64,000 nt of DNA from Amia ocellicauda (lineage: Eukaryota > Chordata > Actinopteri > Amiiformes > Amiidae). The position numbers were made by a program, and so were the translations under genes. The notes below the pieces were generated by a model. The model saw only the letters and a list, made by a program, of their open reading frames with translations, had not been told where the DNA came from and did no database searches. Positions 21,566-33,002 of the stretch are shown piece by piece. Each line of letters starts with the position of its first letter. Position 1 is the first letter of the stretch. Where the stretch lies: NCBI RefSeq assembly GCF_036373705.1, contig NC_089855.1:9296219-9360218 (forward strand), in the 5' to 3' direction.

Positions 21566-21633
21566 GTAACCAAGGTCTAACAATAGGATATGTAACCTTG
21601 GTTACACTCTCAAAAGGGGGGGGGGGGGGGGGG
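21566..21633. promoter_or_regulatory. Palindrome and G18 run upstream of exon 1 (copy 1)
   Basis: GTAACCAAGG (21566-21575) and CCTTGGTTAC (21596-21605) form perfect 10-bp inverted arms. A run of 18 G lies at 21616-21633. In copy 2 the run is 17 G (32511-32527). Position just upstream of exon 1 suggests a promoter region, by inference only. Confidence 0.35.
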
Positions 21634-21767
21634 TCTGAGAGAGGACCTGCGGACCTCGGCTCGGTACCGGTTTGGTTCGGGGTTGGGTCGGGGATGTGCC
21701 GATGGAAAGGGGGTGACTCGGCCCTGCATTCAGCCCTGTTTGCATTCACACTTGCCTTATGCTACAG

Positions 21768-21875
21768 CAAGGGTCCCCAACCGTGGTCTTGTAGGAGCCC
21801 CTACCCTGCTGCTTTTTGTTCCAACCAAGCTCTCAGTTACGTATTTGGACCCTTAATTGAACTAATTAACTAGAC
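21768..21875. repeat. One end of a hAT-like MITE (copy 1)
   Basis: gggtccccaaccgtggtctt followed by a segment with ttttgttccaaccaagctct and ttaattgaactaattaact has the layout of a fish MITE end. The opposite terminus was not found. Confidence 0.35.
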
Positions 21876-22099
21876 CAGAGCCTATTCATTGTTTTAAACA
21901 GTAGGGGGTTTAAGTTAACTATAGAATTGTATAAATAGCTTATTAAAGAACCAACTCTTTTATTACACAATTTAAGAAGTGAAATCTAAGCAGATTATTA
22001 TTTCGATTAAGGTCCAATTAAGTAATTGCTCAGTTGGGATCCAGATGCACCAGTCTGTGCCAGAACAAGGACGTCACCAGGTTATTAATCACCAGGACC

Positions 22100-23030
22100 C
22101 TCCCCCTGAAAGATAGGCGCTTCAACAGCCACTGCAGTCTCCCGACACCCCCTCCCAGTTCAGCCGCATTTTAGTCTTCATGCCCATGTAAAACTCAGCA
22201 GGCAGTCCATGCATCCCTGGTGCCGTGCCATGGGAGAGCTGTGTGACAGTGGTGTAGAGCTCTGCTAGCGTGATGGCCGTTTCCAAGCCCCACCGCTCAC
22301 CCTCACTCAGGTTGGGGCGGCCCACCACAGCTCCGCAGGGCTGGAGACCTCTATGCTCCGGGGCAGCCGCAACATCAGCATTTGTCTCTGTTCTGCAGCT
22401 GTCCTCTCCGAGCCAAAGAAGAAGACTGTGGGAGCGTCCATGTCTTTCAGTTCCATGAATCTGGCTCGGACTAGCGCCCCCTCGACCTTCTCCTCCAGCA
22501 GGCTGCGCAGGCGTTGTTCCTTCACCTGCAGGCTGCGATACTCCCCCTCCGTGCTCTGGCCGCCCATTGTGCTCTCAGTCTCAAAAATCTCTCTCTCCAG
22601 CTGTCTGACCGCTGCATGCATTTGCCTAGTGACGTCCTGAGTGTACTGTTGGCCGAAAATGTGTATCTGGATCTTCCCCACGTCCCACCATTTCCGCAGA
22701 GTGGAGAAGCGTGCCTTCACGCCTCTCCAGCAATCCCAGAACAGCATAAAGAAATCTGCAAGCTGAGTGTTTTGTAAAAGTTTGACATTAAAATGCCAGT
22801 ATGCAGTGGTGCGCTGTGCTGAGGGCAAGTGGATCCCTGTGATGATAAGGTGATGGTCAGACAGGTGTTTGGGGTGAATACTGCAGGTGGTGACTCTGTT
22901 GAGGTGATGCTTTTTGTGTGTAACCGTGCTTCAGAAATTCGGCCCTCCCTAACTCTACTCCAAGTGTACTGTTTACAGGTGGTATGTAAGGGACTCCAGG
23001 TCCAAAAGACCTTGTCCACTATTCTTGACT
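22100..23030 (-). mobile_element. Tx1/L1-like LINE fragment, ORF2 (copy 1)
   Basis: Read on minus from 23030, a shifted frame shows YTWSRVREGRISEARL, then RVTTCSIHPKHLSDHHLI, the end of an APE endonuclease with its SDHH motif. The 173-codon frame 22828-22307 follows, with AYWHFNVKLLQN, FWDCWRGVKARF, KWWDVGKIQI and ALVRARFMELKDMDAPT, the linker between endonuclease and RT in L1/Tx1 elements. A final frame (22328-22122) has LSHGTAPGMHGLPAEFY, the start of RT. It is broken by frameshifts and has no RT core. Copy 2 (33003-33935) differs by a 1-nt deletion near 33260. Confidence 0.75.
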
Positions 23031-23501
23031 TTCACAGCATTTTGAACAACGTTAACACAATTATTAAGAAGCTGAAAATGTAAGCAAAATCTCAGTAAAA
23101 TGGTAACGATTTAAGAAATATTTACTTGAGTAGCATAAATAATGTAGACTATACATTGGCAAAGTATACAAGTTGTATAAATCAGATTTGTTATTTATAC
23201 CTTTCTCTGAAAATGTTCATGTATTTTATTTGTTTTGGTTGGTTCAAAAACAAAACTTAAATTGGACTGGACCTGTATATTAACCATTTGAACAAACAGT
23301 TGATATTATTTACAATTAAAAATGAACTATTTACAAACCTTTTCTCTTAGCAACTGTAGAAGACTGTTTTCCAGCACAAGGAAGAAACATCAGCAGGCAC
23401 TTCTCAAGCAAGCATGCTAAGTATTTATATTCTTTCCTGAAGTAAATGCTTTAAATGTATTCTATGAAATCACAAGCAATCAATCAATGTTCAATATTTA
23501 T
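23031..23501. other. Duplication junction, no gene
   Basis: Homology to copy 2 runs to 23390. The next 111 bp (23391-23501) belong to neither aligned block, and homology to the start of copy 1 begins at 23502. No feature was seen at the junction. Confidence 0.6.
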
Positions 23502-23699
23502 TTCATATAATGCATGTATACATGAAAACACAATTTTGAAGGATTTCAGAAAGTAAGGTTGAAATGGGGCTGTTACACATTGGATAACACCGCACTCTCA
23601 GCAAGCAAACAATCCTCTACAGACACTGCACTATCAGTGTTCACAGATCAAACCTCAATCAAAGATGTAGAAAAAATACAGTATTCAGAGAGAGAGGCA

Positions 23700-25092
23700 T
23701 CGCTGACCCTAGCACTGTATGTAATTCTGGATTGATGCAGTTTGGTCATAGCTTGGAATGTTTTCTATGAGTACAATTCATGTCCTGAATCCAGGTTGTA
23801 TGTGGACTTGATGCAGTGCCTCTTTACAACTACTGCTACTTAATATTCCCACAGAGGTGTCTCATATTCACACTTGGATTATGTTTAATTGCCAGTATGT
23901 AAGCGCTCAATTAATGGTATGTATAAATATGTGTTCATTAGCTTGCTTATAGGTAATGCATTTGTGAAACATAACACGTCCCTAAGGTATTGAAAGACAG
24001 ACAGAAACACTTGTGGTGTGAATACTATGTTCATAATACAAAATAACCGTGAAAACAATTTGTAAGCGTGGGTGATGAAGAAAGGACTCGGAAGTGACGT
24101 GACTCAGTTCAGCGGGTCTTTATTTATAGTCAGGAGTAGGGTATCTTGTACATTCCCCTGTCTCTTACTACGGTCAACAACCTTTTCTCCTAAACCTAAA
24201 AAATGTTTATGTCACAGAAGAGTTCCAGAGTTGCACAAAGCTTTTGTAATATCATCCAATATCATCATACTTTACTTCCATAAAGTAATTAGGCTGATGA
24301 GTAATAGATAAGAGATGACTGTGGCTCTCGTACATGTAACACATAATGAAAATACATCATTTGTTCTTAAGAAATGTCATAACCTTGTTGCCTTTCTCCC
24401 CTGGGCAATGATATAGATTTGGTCCTATTTGTTCCTTTTGCCTGATTTCCCAGACTGGCCCACTGGCTGCTGTGTTTATGACACCGTGGAATATTGGAAC
24501 GGTGCTGGCAAGAAGTCTTTTGATTTTGGTGTCAGTCCAAAACACCCTAGAAAAAGTAATTTTATATTGGGTGGGGGTGTTGAGAGAATGCCTGGAGGCG
24601 TGAGGAAGCGGCCCCGTGCAATTCGAAGGGAAGGCACTGGTTCAGTTATCGCTGTGGAAAGGAAGAGATGTGCGTCTGTGATTCTGGAGGCTAAGGAAAC
24701 GTAAATTCACTGTAAATGTGATTTAGTCTCAATTCAGTGTATATGTGAACACAAATTACTCTGGAACAACAAATCTAAACAATACAATTGAATTAGATAT
24801 AGCCTCGCTTACACCCCTCTTATTTGAGATTTAGAGAATGCATGTAATTGCACGCAAACTTTATGGAAAAAAATCATTAATTTGTACATTAATTTGTATT
24901 GGGACGGTTCAAATGTCAGCCTGCTCTCAAATCACATCACTTGAGAACGATAAACCAATAGAAAAATGGTAACAAACACGTCAGATAGGTAACAATAGTA
25001 ACAAGCTAGCTAACTACACCCCAGAATTAGGCTAAACCAACTAAAAAATGATTAGGCCTATGTAATTTCGTTCGAATTCGTAGGATGACAGA
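23700..25092. other. Unassigned duplicated block (copy 2)
   Basis: Counterpart of 7671-9035. No supported gene. The 91-codon frame 24429-24704 matches the copy 1 frame with one substitution. Confidence 0.45.
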
Positions 25093-25297
25093 CTTATTAA
25101 TTACACATTGACAAGTAGGCGGTTTTATTTTAAATTAGCATAAAATCCTTCCGCCAGCAGTTTCCGAGTCTACAGTGATTCTCATTCACATCCGCGCCGC
25201 TGACACAAACTGCCTGCACTGACCGCTGTGGCGAATAGGAAAATAGACAAAAGTTGGGCTTATAAACCAATACAGTTGTGTTTTATTAAAACCCTCC

Positions 25298-25790
25298 GTG
25301 TGTCCCTGCTGATCTGGAAAAGCTCCTCTGGTTTGATGTGGTCGTTGCCCTTCATGATTTTGAAGACTTGGATCAAGTCCCCACGTAGTCTCCTCTGTTC
25401 CAGGGTGAAAAGGTTCAGTTCCTCAGTCTCTCAGTAGGTCTTTCCCTTCAGACCTGGAATAAGTCTGGTTGCTCTCCTCTGAACTGCCTCTAGAGCAGAG
25501 ATATCTTTCTTGAAGTGTGGAGCCCAGAACTGCACACAGTATCCAGATGAGCTCTAACTAGTGCATTGTACAGTCTGAACATCACTGCCCTTGTTCTCAA
25601 TTCTGCACTTTTGACAATATACCCTAACATTGTGTTGGCCTTTTTTATTGCTTCCCCACATTGGTTGGATGGAGAAAATGAGGAGTCCACGTAGACTCCT
25701 AGATCTTTCTCATGCGTTACTTCATCCAGTTCTGTTCCTCCCATAGTGTAATTATAGTGGACATTTCTGTTACCTGCATGTAATACAAAT
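25298..25790 (-). mobile_element. CR1 LINE 3' fragment, copy 2, piece 1
   Basis: Uninterrupted CR1 C-terminal sequence (HAGNRNVHYNYTMGG, EVTHEKDLGVYVDSS, GEAIKKANTMLGYI, then the 3' end). It shows the arrangement before the Gypsy block arrived in copy 1. It ends at a deletion junction into sequence homologous to 14787. Confidence 0.85.
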
Positions 25791-26034
25791 GGCGTCTGTA
25801 TAAGTTTAGTTTCTTTGCCAATGCACATTTCTGTAGTCATTTGAAAAATAAACAAGTTATGGTAGATTGAAAAATGTCAGTGTCGTATGTTTCTTGTGAT
25901 ATACAGGTTTCATATGATACTTATATGTATTTATGTAAAATTAAGTAATTTGCTGCGCTATGTTAAGCGCTGTGATTTTTTTGAGAGCGCTCTAGGCCTG
26001 ATGCGTAGAGCTCCCCCTGTGGGCCTAGTCCTCT

Positions 26035-26550
26035 GAGTTTTAAGATGCTCCTCTATTTTCTGTCTAATCATTTGTTCCAACATTTTACAGGTAATGTAGG
26101 GGAGACTGATTGGTCTGTAATTTCCTGGCTCAGTTTTGTCCCCTTTCTTGTGGATTGGTGTGACATTTGCTGTCTTCCAGTCAGTTGGCTCATCCCCTGT
26201 TCTAAGTGTCATGTGGAATATTTGAGTTTGCGGCCTATAAATAATTTCCCTCATTTCTTTAAGTACTGTTGGGAATATCCCATCTGGCCCAGGTGATCTG
26301 TTTGTTTTTAATTCTGCTAGTCCCTTTAGTACCTCCTCCTCATTTACCCTGATCTCTCTTAGGGTTTGACTGGACTGATTGTCAACCTGTGGCATGTTAT
26401 CTGTTTTTTCTTTTGTAAAAACCTCTGTGAAATACTCATTCAGAACATTTGCCACATTTTGTTCGTTTTCCAAGATACTTCCATTTTTGTCCTTTATCTG
26501 TTTCACTTCCTCCTTTATTGACCTCTTGCTGTTGTATTATTGAGAACAAC
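26035..26550 (-). mobile_element. CR1 LINE RT N-terminal fragment, copy 2
   Basis: Counterpart of 15030-15545 with the same NRSPGPDGIFP and GNYRPISL blocks and two residue differences (such as GIFPTVL for GIFPKVL). Confidence 0.85.
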
Positions 26551-27049
26551 TTATCAATATGCCTGTGATTTATCAATAGAGAACAATGATGCTGTTTATT
26601 TTCATTAGGATCAGAAGCAGATGATTGTTCTTTGGCATCCAAGCTCCTCTGTTTGGGGCGACTGGTCCTCTGTGTTTGTAATCCCTTTACCGAGGGGTAG
26701 GACTCTTGACTGCGTTTTCTTGCGCAGCGACAGTGTGTGTAACACAGTTCCTACCTGGACAGGTACGAGTCACAGCTTCAGACACATTGTGCAAACAATC
26801 ACCAGGACAGAGAGGAATGTTGATAAATACACTTTATTATACTCATCACTGTATCAGTGGCGCTTTTCTCCGTGTCTGTCTATTGCAAAACCTGCCTCAT
26901 TTCATAATCAAAGCTTTCTGTATAAAAATACAACAGTTGCATGCTTTAACACGATTCACCTGGATCTCAAATACGGGAGACAAGGATTGGCAGCAATTCA
27001 AATGGAATAGTGAATAGTGAATATAGTGATATAGGGTGCCATGTAAGAG
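26551..27049. other. Spacer, copy 2
   Basis: Counterpart of 15546-16044. No supported gene. Confidence 0.4.
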
Positions 27050-27666
27050 GGGGGAGTTGACCTTTGACCTTGAACTTGACTTGAACTTGAGGCCCCTTCC
27101 TACTGGGCTTGTTCTACGTCACTGAATAATTTGCATACTAGTGGCTGCAGTTCAGGGCATTGATGGAATGTACAGTCTGGTGGGGGTCTTCAGCTGTTTC
27201 TCAACCCCACACACACCCTCCAAAAGAGCTCTATTTAAGCCCTCCTGATTCTTTAGTAAAATAGCTCTTTTTGTCTGTGTGAGTGACGCAAGTCTGCCTC
27301 TTCAACATGTCTAACACTATCTACGAGAAATCCCTGAGAGGAAAACCCGGATGTGGGAGTTGGAGGATGAGACAAGTCAGGGTTACCGCTTTAAAATGGA
27401 CAAGGGTTATGTCGGTGCGGAACTTTTTGAACTAGGGGATGGTGAGGATATGTCTACGCCTCTTGTAACCAGATTTGAGTATGCTGTTGAGGACTGGATG
27501 CATGTAAAGGACTGGAGAAGGGAAGGTGATGTGGATAAAGCGCTTAAAGCGCTGAAACAGTGGATCCTGAAATGGCCCCGCTGCCTCTGCAGTTTGAAAC
27601 TCACGACTGGGATAGTGCTCTATCGCTGAAGCACAGTAGCACTGTAATGACTATGACAGGGTGCAA
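27050..27666 (+). repeat. Large inverted repeat, left arm (copy 2)
   Basis: Counterpart of 16045-16661 at a constant offset of 11005, including the DR1 site (27058-27070), TATA-like element and frameshifted ORF (ATG 27307; main frame 27351-27629). Confidence 0.9.
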
Positions 27667-27714
27667 TAGAATTTTGTGAACTCTGCGTATTTCCTCAACA
27701 TCTTAAAACCATCA

Positions 27715-28194
27715 TTATTTTATGATCATAATAATTGTCGACCAGTCCCAGGCATTGAAATACATTTCGGTAACATTCATTTTCATCCTCAGCGTCATCG
27801 AAAAAAATAGGTTTAGTATCAAGAAATAGTCAATTTTTCTTGCGTGATGGATTTTCGTAAACACAATTGTGTTGTACCCTGTCATAGTCATTACAGTGCT
27901 ACTGTGCTTCAGCGATAGAGCACTATCCCAGTCGTGAGTTTCAAACTGCAGAGGCAGCGGGGCCATTTCAGGATCTCTATTCCACTGTTTCAGCGCTTTA
28001 AGCGCTTTATCCACATCACCTTCCCTTCTCCAGTCCTTTACATGCATCCAGTCCTCAACAGCATACTCAAATCTGGTTACAAGAGGCGTAGACATGACCT
28101 CACCATCCCCTAGTTCAAAAAGTTCCGCACCGACATAACCCTTGTCCATTTTAAAGCGGTAACCCTGACTTGTCTCATCCTCCAACTCCCACAT
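27715..28194 (-). CDS. Right-arm ORF, unrecognised 159-residue protein (copy 2)
   Basis: Same protein as 16710-17189, with identical translation. Family unknown. Confidence 0.35.
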   Translation of the reverse strand: MWELEDETSQGYRFKMDKGYVGAELFELGDGEVMSTPLVTRFEYAVEDWMHVKDWRREGDVDKALKALKQWNRDPEMAPLPLQFETHDWDSALSLKHSSTVMTMTGYNTIVFTKIHHARKIDYFLILNLFFSMTLRMKMNVTEMYFNAWDWSTIIMIIK

Positions 28195-28494
28195 CCGGGT
28201 TTTCCTCTCAGGGATTTCTCGTAGATAGCGTTAGACATGTTGAAGAGGCAGACTTGCGTCACTCACACAGACAAAAAGAGCTATTTTACTAAAGAATCAG
28301 GAGGGCTTAAATAGAGCTCTTTTGGAGGGTGTGTGTGGGGTTGAGAAACAGCTGAAGACCCCCACCAGACTGTACATTCCATCAATGCCCTGAACTGCAG
28401 CCACTAGTATGCAAATTATTCAGTGACGTAGAACATGCCCAGTAGGAAGGGGCCTCGAGTTCAACTCAAGTTCAAGGTCAAAGGTCAAATCCCC
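27872..28494 (-). repeat. Large inverted repeat, right arm (copy 2)
   Basis: Counterpart of 16867-17489, with the DR1 site at 28475-28487. The palindrome is retained whole in both duplication copies, so it predates the duplication. Confidence 0.9.
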
Positions 28495-28556
28495 CAAGTA
28501 GCGTGGCCCAACCAGTCTTCCTTCATGCTGAAAGGATATCTTACACTATATTACAG

Positions 28557-28748
28557 CAGTGGTTTTCAAACTGGTCTTGGAGTCCACCTGCCCTGCTGGT
28601 TTCTGTTCCAACCGAGGTCTTAAAAACTTAATTTAATGATATATTGCTTTGTTTGTTCAATTAAGAAATCAATTAAGCAATTACAACCTCGTTTTGAAGA
28701 AAAAGCAGCAGGGCTGGGGGTCCTCCAGGACCGGTTTGAAAACCACTG
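28557..28748. mobile_element. hAT-like MITE, 192 bp (copy 2)
   Basis: Counterpart of 17552-17743, with one substitution near the right terminus (ggggtcctcc for ggggatcctc). Confidence 0.7.
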
Positions 28749-28822
28749 TAGTAAACAAATATAAACCACTGAAAAACAGATTCTGATACACATACTGAGA
28801 CCCACACACTACACACTCAATA

Positions 28823-29203
28823 TGCATCTCAGTGTATACAGTGCGTCTCAGTATACAGTGTGTGCGTCTCAGTAAACAGTGCGTCACAGTGTGTGCGTCT
28901 CAGTATACAGTGTGTGCATCTCAATAAACAGTGCATCTCAGTACACAGTGTGACACAGTGTGTGTGTCTCAGTATACAGTGCGTCTCAGTGCACAGTGCA
29001 TCACAGTGTGTGCATCTCAGTATACAGTGCGTCACAGTGTGTGCGTCTCAGTAAACAGTGCGTCTCAGTACACAGTGCGTCACAGTGTGTGCGTCTCAGT
29101 AAACAGTGTGTCACAGTGTGTGCGTCTTAGTATACAGTGTGTGCGTCTCAGTAAACAGTGCGTCTCAGTACACAGTGCGTCACAGTGTGTGCGTCTCAGT
29201 ATC
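28823..29203. repeat. Hierarchical minisatellite (copy 2)
   Basis: Same 21/17/10-bp subunits as 17818-18298 but about 100 bp shorter, which equals one 48-bp, one 31-bp and one 21-bp unit. Confidence 0.9.
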
Positions 29204-29460
29204 GAGGGTTAAGTACTCCCTGTTCAATACCGCTGGCCTGTGCCAGCTCCATTCGATCTCTCGTCTCTGCTTGTGATGACTGAGGCCTTCCTGGGTGCCC
29301 TGGGATCTGTCTGGAAGGGCCCTGGACCGTGTATCAGACAGAATCTCCAGAAGGCCTGAGAGAGAAGAGTGAAAATCAAAGACCTGCAATCCAAAGTGTA
29401 ATCCAAAGAGAAGTCAAAATCCAAAAATCATGAGTTCCTTACCGGGGTCAGTGTAGTCCG

Positions 29461-30999
29461 TCAGTGGGTCTGTCTGGGATTTTGAGAGATGTGTTGAACT
29501 CTCCCTCTTGCAGTTCTGGTGGGTACATAGTTGAGGTAGCGAGGTGGGATATACTGCCCGTCTATGACCAGGCCCCGTGGCTGGACACGCTGCGCAGCAG
29601 GGCGTCGGGTCTGCGACTGATGGCCGGTCCTCTCTTTAACAAGCTCTTGCTTTTTCACAGAATTAGAGCTCTGCTGAGACAACAGCTTCTGCTTTTCTTG
29701 CTCAAGACGGCGATTGAAGGCTTTCAGCTTCTCAGAGTTGTCAGTGAGCAGCTGAATCGTCTTCTGCGCAGAAATCAGTTCCTCACGTCGCACTCGATCA
29801 GCCTCAAGGGCCTTGTCCAGCCGGGAGGTGAGGTGTTGGATTTTGAGTTGATCAGCCATCTTCTCAGACTGATTTCTCTTCCTCTTGGAGAGGCCTTCCT
29901 CGCACCTCTCACTCTTGGTCTCAGGAGCATTCTTATGCTTGCGAATGAGAGAGTTGCGCTCCTTCTCCAGAATCCTGGACTTCTCTTTCTCCCCCTGCAG
30001 CTCTGCAGCGAGGTTTTGGATCTGGACCTTATAGTTGGTCCTAGTTTGAACCAGAGCATCACTCAGCTCTTGTATTTTCAACGCATTGGACCTTTGCAAG
30101 GACTGCCATTTTTCTTTCTGAGTGGAACTGAGTTCTTTCTGCTTTTCAGCGTCTTTAGTGAGCAGCTTGATCTTTTCCTGCTCAACAGTCAATTCCTCAC
30201 ATCGCACTCGCTCTGTCTCCACAGCCTTCTCGAGCTGTTCAGTGAGGTTTTGAATGTGGGCCTGATGGCTGGTCCTCTCGTCAGCTAGAGCATCAGCCAG
30301 CTCTTGCATTTTCAGTGCCTTAGACCTCTGATCAGACAGAAGTGTGTTCCTTTCTTCTTCAAGAGTGTAATTCAGTCCTTTCAGCTTCTCAGCCTCTTCA
30401 ATGAGCAGCTGGATCTTCTTCTGCAATGCAGTCGATTCCTCACATTGCACTTGCTCTTCTTGCTGATGCTTTTGGAGCTGGGCAGTGAGGTGTTGGATGT
30501 TGGCTTTATCAGCCATCCTCTCTTGATGATTTCTGTTCTTCTGAGAGAGGAGTTCCTCACACCTCACTCTCGAGGTCAAGAGAGCCTTTTTCTGTTTGGA
30601 AATGACAGAGCGCAGGTTTTCCTGAACAGCCCTGGAGTTCTCTCTCTCTTTCTGCATTTCTGTAGTGAGGTTTTGAATCTGGCCCTCAAGGCTGGTCCTC
30701 TCTTCCATTTTCTCAGAGAGCAGTGCGTGTTTTTCTTTTTCAAGACGGCAACTGATTGCTTTCTGCTTATCAGAGTCATCACTGAACAGCTGCATCGCCT
30801 TCTGGAGCTGTGCAGTGAGATGATGGATGTCCGCCATCTTCTCAGAGATCATTCCCTCATAGTTCTGCCTCGCGGCCTCCATCTCCGCAAGTTTGCTGCC
30901 CTGCGTAAGCAGTAGGTTTCGCACACTTTCGCGAAGGGCAGCATTGGATTTGTTCTGCTCCTCTTCATGTGCTCTGAGTGTCTCAACCTCATCCAACCG
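29461..30999 (-). CDS. Coiled-coil repeat protein, large exon (copy 2)
   Basis: Protein identical to 18556-20094, with the same splice acceptor at 30999, the same stop and the same donor 17 nt after the stop. It is unrecognised as a family. Full identity over 512 codons in a duplication with large structural differences points to very recent duplication, gene conversion or an assembly artefact. Confidence 0.65.
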   Translation of the reverse strand, partial: RLDEVETLRAHEEEQNKSNAALRESVRNLLLTQGSKLAEMEAARQNYEGMISEKMADIHHLTAQLQKAMQLFSDDSDKQKAISCRLEKEKHALLSEKMEERTSLEGQIQNLTTEMQKERENSRAVQENLRSVISKQKKALLTSRVRCEELLSQKNRNHQERMADKANIQHLTAQLQKHQQEEQVQCEESTALQKKIQLLIEEAEKLKGLNYTLEEERNTLLSDQRSKALKMQELADALADERTSHQAHIQNLTEQLEKAVETERVRCEELTVEQEKIKLLTKDAEKQKELSSTQKEKWQSLQRSNALKIQELSDALVQTRTNYKVQIQNLAAELQGEKEKSRILEKERNSLIRKHKNAPETKSERCEEGLSKRKRNQSEKMADQLKIQHLTSRLDKALEADRVRREELISAQKTIQLLTDNSEKLKAFNRRLEQEKQKLLSQQSSNSVKKQELVKERTGHQSQTRRPAAQRVQPRGLVIDGQYIPPRYLNYVPTRTARGRVQHISQNPRQTH

Positions 31000-31950
31000 C
31001 TGTGGAGGTGGGAAAGGATGCTTGTTTGTCAGGAGCAGGTGAGGTTAGAAGTTGTAAATGGGCTTATATAAGAAAAAATATCCCCCAAAATAAATGAATG
31101 AAATAAATGACTAATAAAAATGATAAAATAAAAAATAATAATGTACAAAATAAAGATGTAGTAAGTAATCATTTAAACAAACAATATACTCTTTCAAATA
31201 ATTTTTAAAATAAAATAGTGATTAGTGTGTGTGCGTGTGTGTGTGAATGTGTGATATGTGTGCATAAATATATAGGGCTACATTTGTGGGAATAAAGTAG
31301 ATGGTCAGGTTCATCACGTTAGCCCTTAGTTTATGGTTAATGTTAGTGAGGGAAGATGATGATTTGGTATGTGCTGAGCAGATAATATTACAGTACATAA
31401 GATATGGGTAAATCAAAGTGTACAGCAAGCCTGATAAGTCACGCCACTAATCTTTTTGATAATACCTATAGATTTTGTAACTCTGCTGCAATCAACGTTA
31501 CTATGATCTTTCCCATTCAATTTCTCATCAACTAGAACTGAGAAATGTAGTAGATTAATCCTGTTCCATTGAATTCCCTCTGGTTAGGGTTCTAGCTGTA
31601 TTTTTTTAAATATTTCTTACTTTTATTAGTGAAAATAAGTTGGATTTTTTTATATTTAAAGTTAATCTATTAATCTGAGACTTGATCTTATGAAATGTAC
31701 CTTGACAAAGTCGACATAATACTTCTGGAGATGTCAGGGTATTACCACATTTACAGCAATATGAATTGTTATTCATAAGTCATTTTAGGAAAATACATTA
31801 ATGAGTAATATAATGATATAACGTGTGTGTGTGTAAGTGAGCGTGTGTTAGACATCATCAGTGGTCCACACCCAAGCCACTTGTCATAAGTCTACTGTGG
31901 AGGTGGGGGATGAACGATCAGCTGGTCGTATTTCAATTATGCGATGTTAC

Positions 31951-31989
31951 CTTTCTTTCTTTCCTCATTGAGATGTGGCAGCAGTCCAT
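31951..31989 (-). CDS. Coiled-coil gene, probable start exon (copy 2)
   Basis: Counterpart of the exon at 21064-21113. The exon spans 31951-32000, with ATG at 31989-31987 and the same splice sites and phase. Confidence 0.45.
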
Positions 31990-32363
31990 TTAACTGGTAC
32001 CTTTAATAAAGAAATGAATAAAGAACTCAGTTCCTTTCAAATGGTTTGCTCTCCGGAAGTGAGCCGAGTGCTGAGAAGCCCAGTGTCAATACTACAGCCA
32101 TTGTTGATTCTAAACTTGTGAAAATATTGTCACATATAATACAAATATCAGTCACATGAACATTTTTCTCAATATTATTCTTAGTCCTACTAGTACATTT
32201 TGTTATGTTTTTATGTATCTGCTTTTGTGTATTTTTTAATACAATGATTCTCAGTTGTCTCAGACTGGCACCATAAATGTTCTATGGATTTTATTTTTAA
32301 TTTAGAGAAATTGTATAAATAATACATCGAAAGCCAAAGTTACGGGAGAAGAACAGGTCTTAC

Positions 32364-32455
32364 CTTCCAGTCGCGTGTCTGCTCGGATAATAACCTGACG
32401 TCCAGAGTGAGCTGAAATAGAACTGACGTCCATTGTGACATCATCACATGGAAGG
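32364..32455 (-). other. Probable 5' exon of the coiled-coil gene (copy 2)
   Basis: Counterpart of 21469-21560, with donor GGAAG|GTAAGAC at 32364. The upstream palindrome and a G17 run (32511-32527) are conserved. Confidence 0.4.
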
Positions 32456-33002
32456 CCCTAGTAACCAAGGTCTAACAATAGGATATGTAACCTTGGTTAC
32501 ACTCTCATACGGGGGGGGGGGGGGGGGCTGGTGGGGTCTGAGAGAGGACCTGCGGACCTCGGCTCGGTACCGGTTTGGTTCGGGGTTGGGTCGGGGATGT
32601 GCCGATGGAAAGGGAGTGACTCGGCCCTGCATTCAGCCCTGTTTGCATTCACACTTGCCTTATGCTACAGCAAGGGTCCCCAACCGTGGTCTTGTAGGAG
32701 CCCCTACCCTGCTGCTTTTTGTTCCAACCAAGCTCTCAGTTACGTATTTGGACCCTTAATTGAACTAATTAACTAGACCAGAGCCTATTCATTGTTTTAA
32801 ACAGTAGGGGGTTTAAGTTAACTATAGAATTGTATAAATAGCTTATTAAAGAACCAACTCTTTTATTACACAATTTAAAAAGTGAAATCTAAGCAGATTA
32901 TTATTTCGATTAAGGTCCAATTAAGTAATTGCTCAGTTGGGATCCAGATGCACCAGTCTGTGCCAGAACAAGGACGTCACCAGGTTATTAATCACCAGGA
33001 CC

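Larger units (their letters stand above)
7321..23390. repeat. Tandem segmental duplication, copy 1
   Basis: Head-to-tail with copy 2 (23502-34293). Collinear anchors: 7321 with 23502, 7724 with 23751, 8045 with 24072, 14787 with 25792, 18556 with 29461, 22829 with 33731, and the right end 23390 with 34293. Shared blocks are almost identical, and the 511-codon coiled-coil frame translates identically in both. Copy 1 is about 5 kb longer. It retains 9036-9431, 9667-10227, the Gypsy block at 10559-13268 and most of 13343-14786. It also has a longer minisatellite and longer GT and GA tracts. Confidence 0.9.

Noticed and set aside
22829..23083. 84-codon plus-strand frame
   Set aside because: Antisense to the Tx1/L1-like endonuclease remnant.
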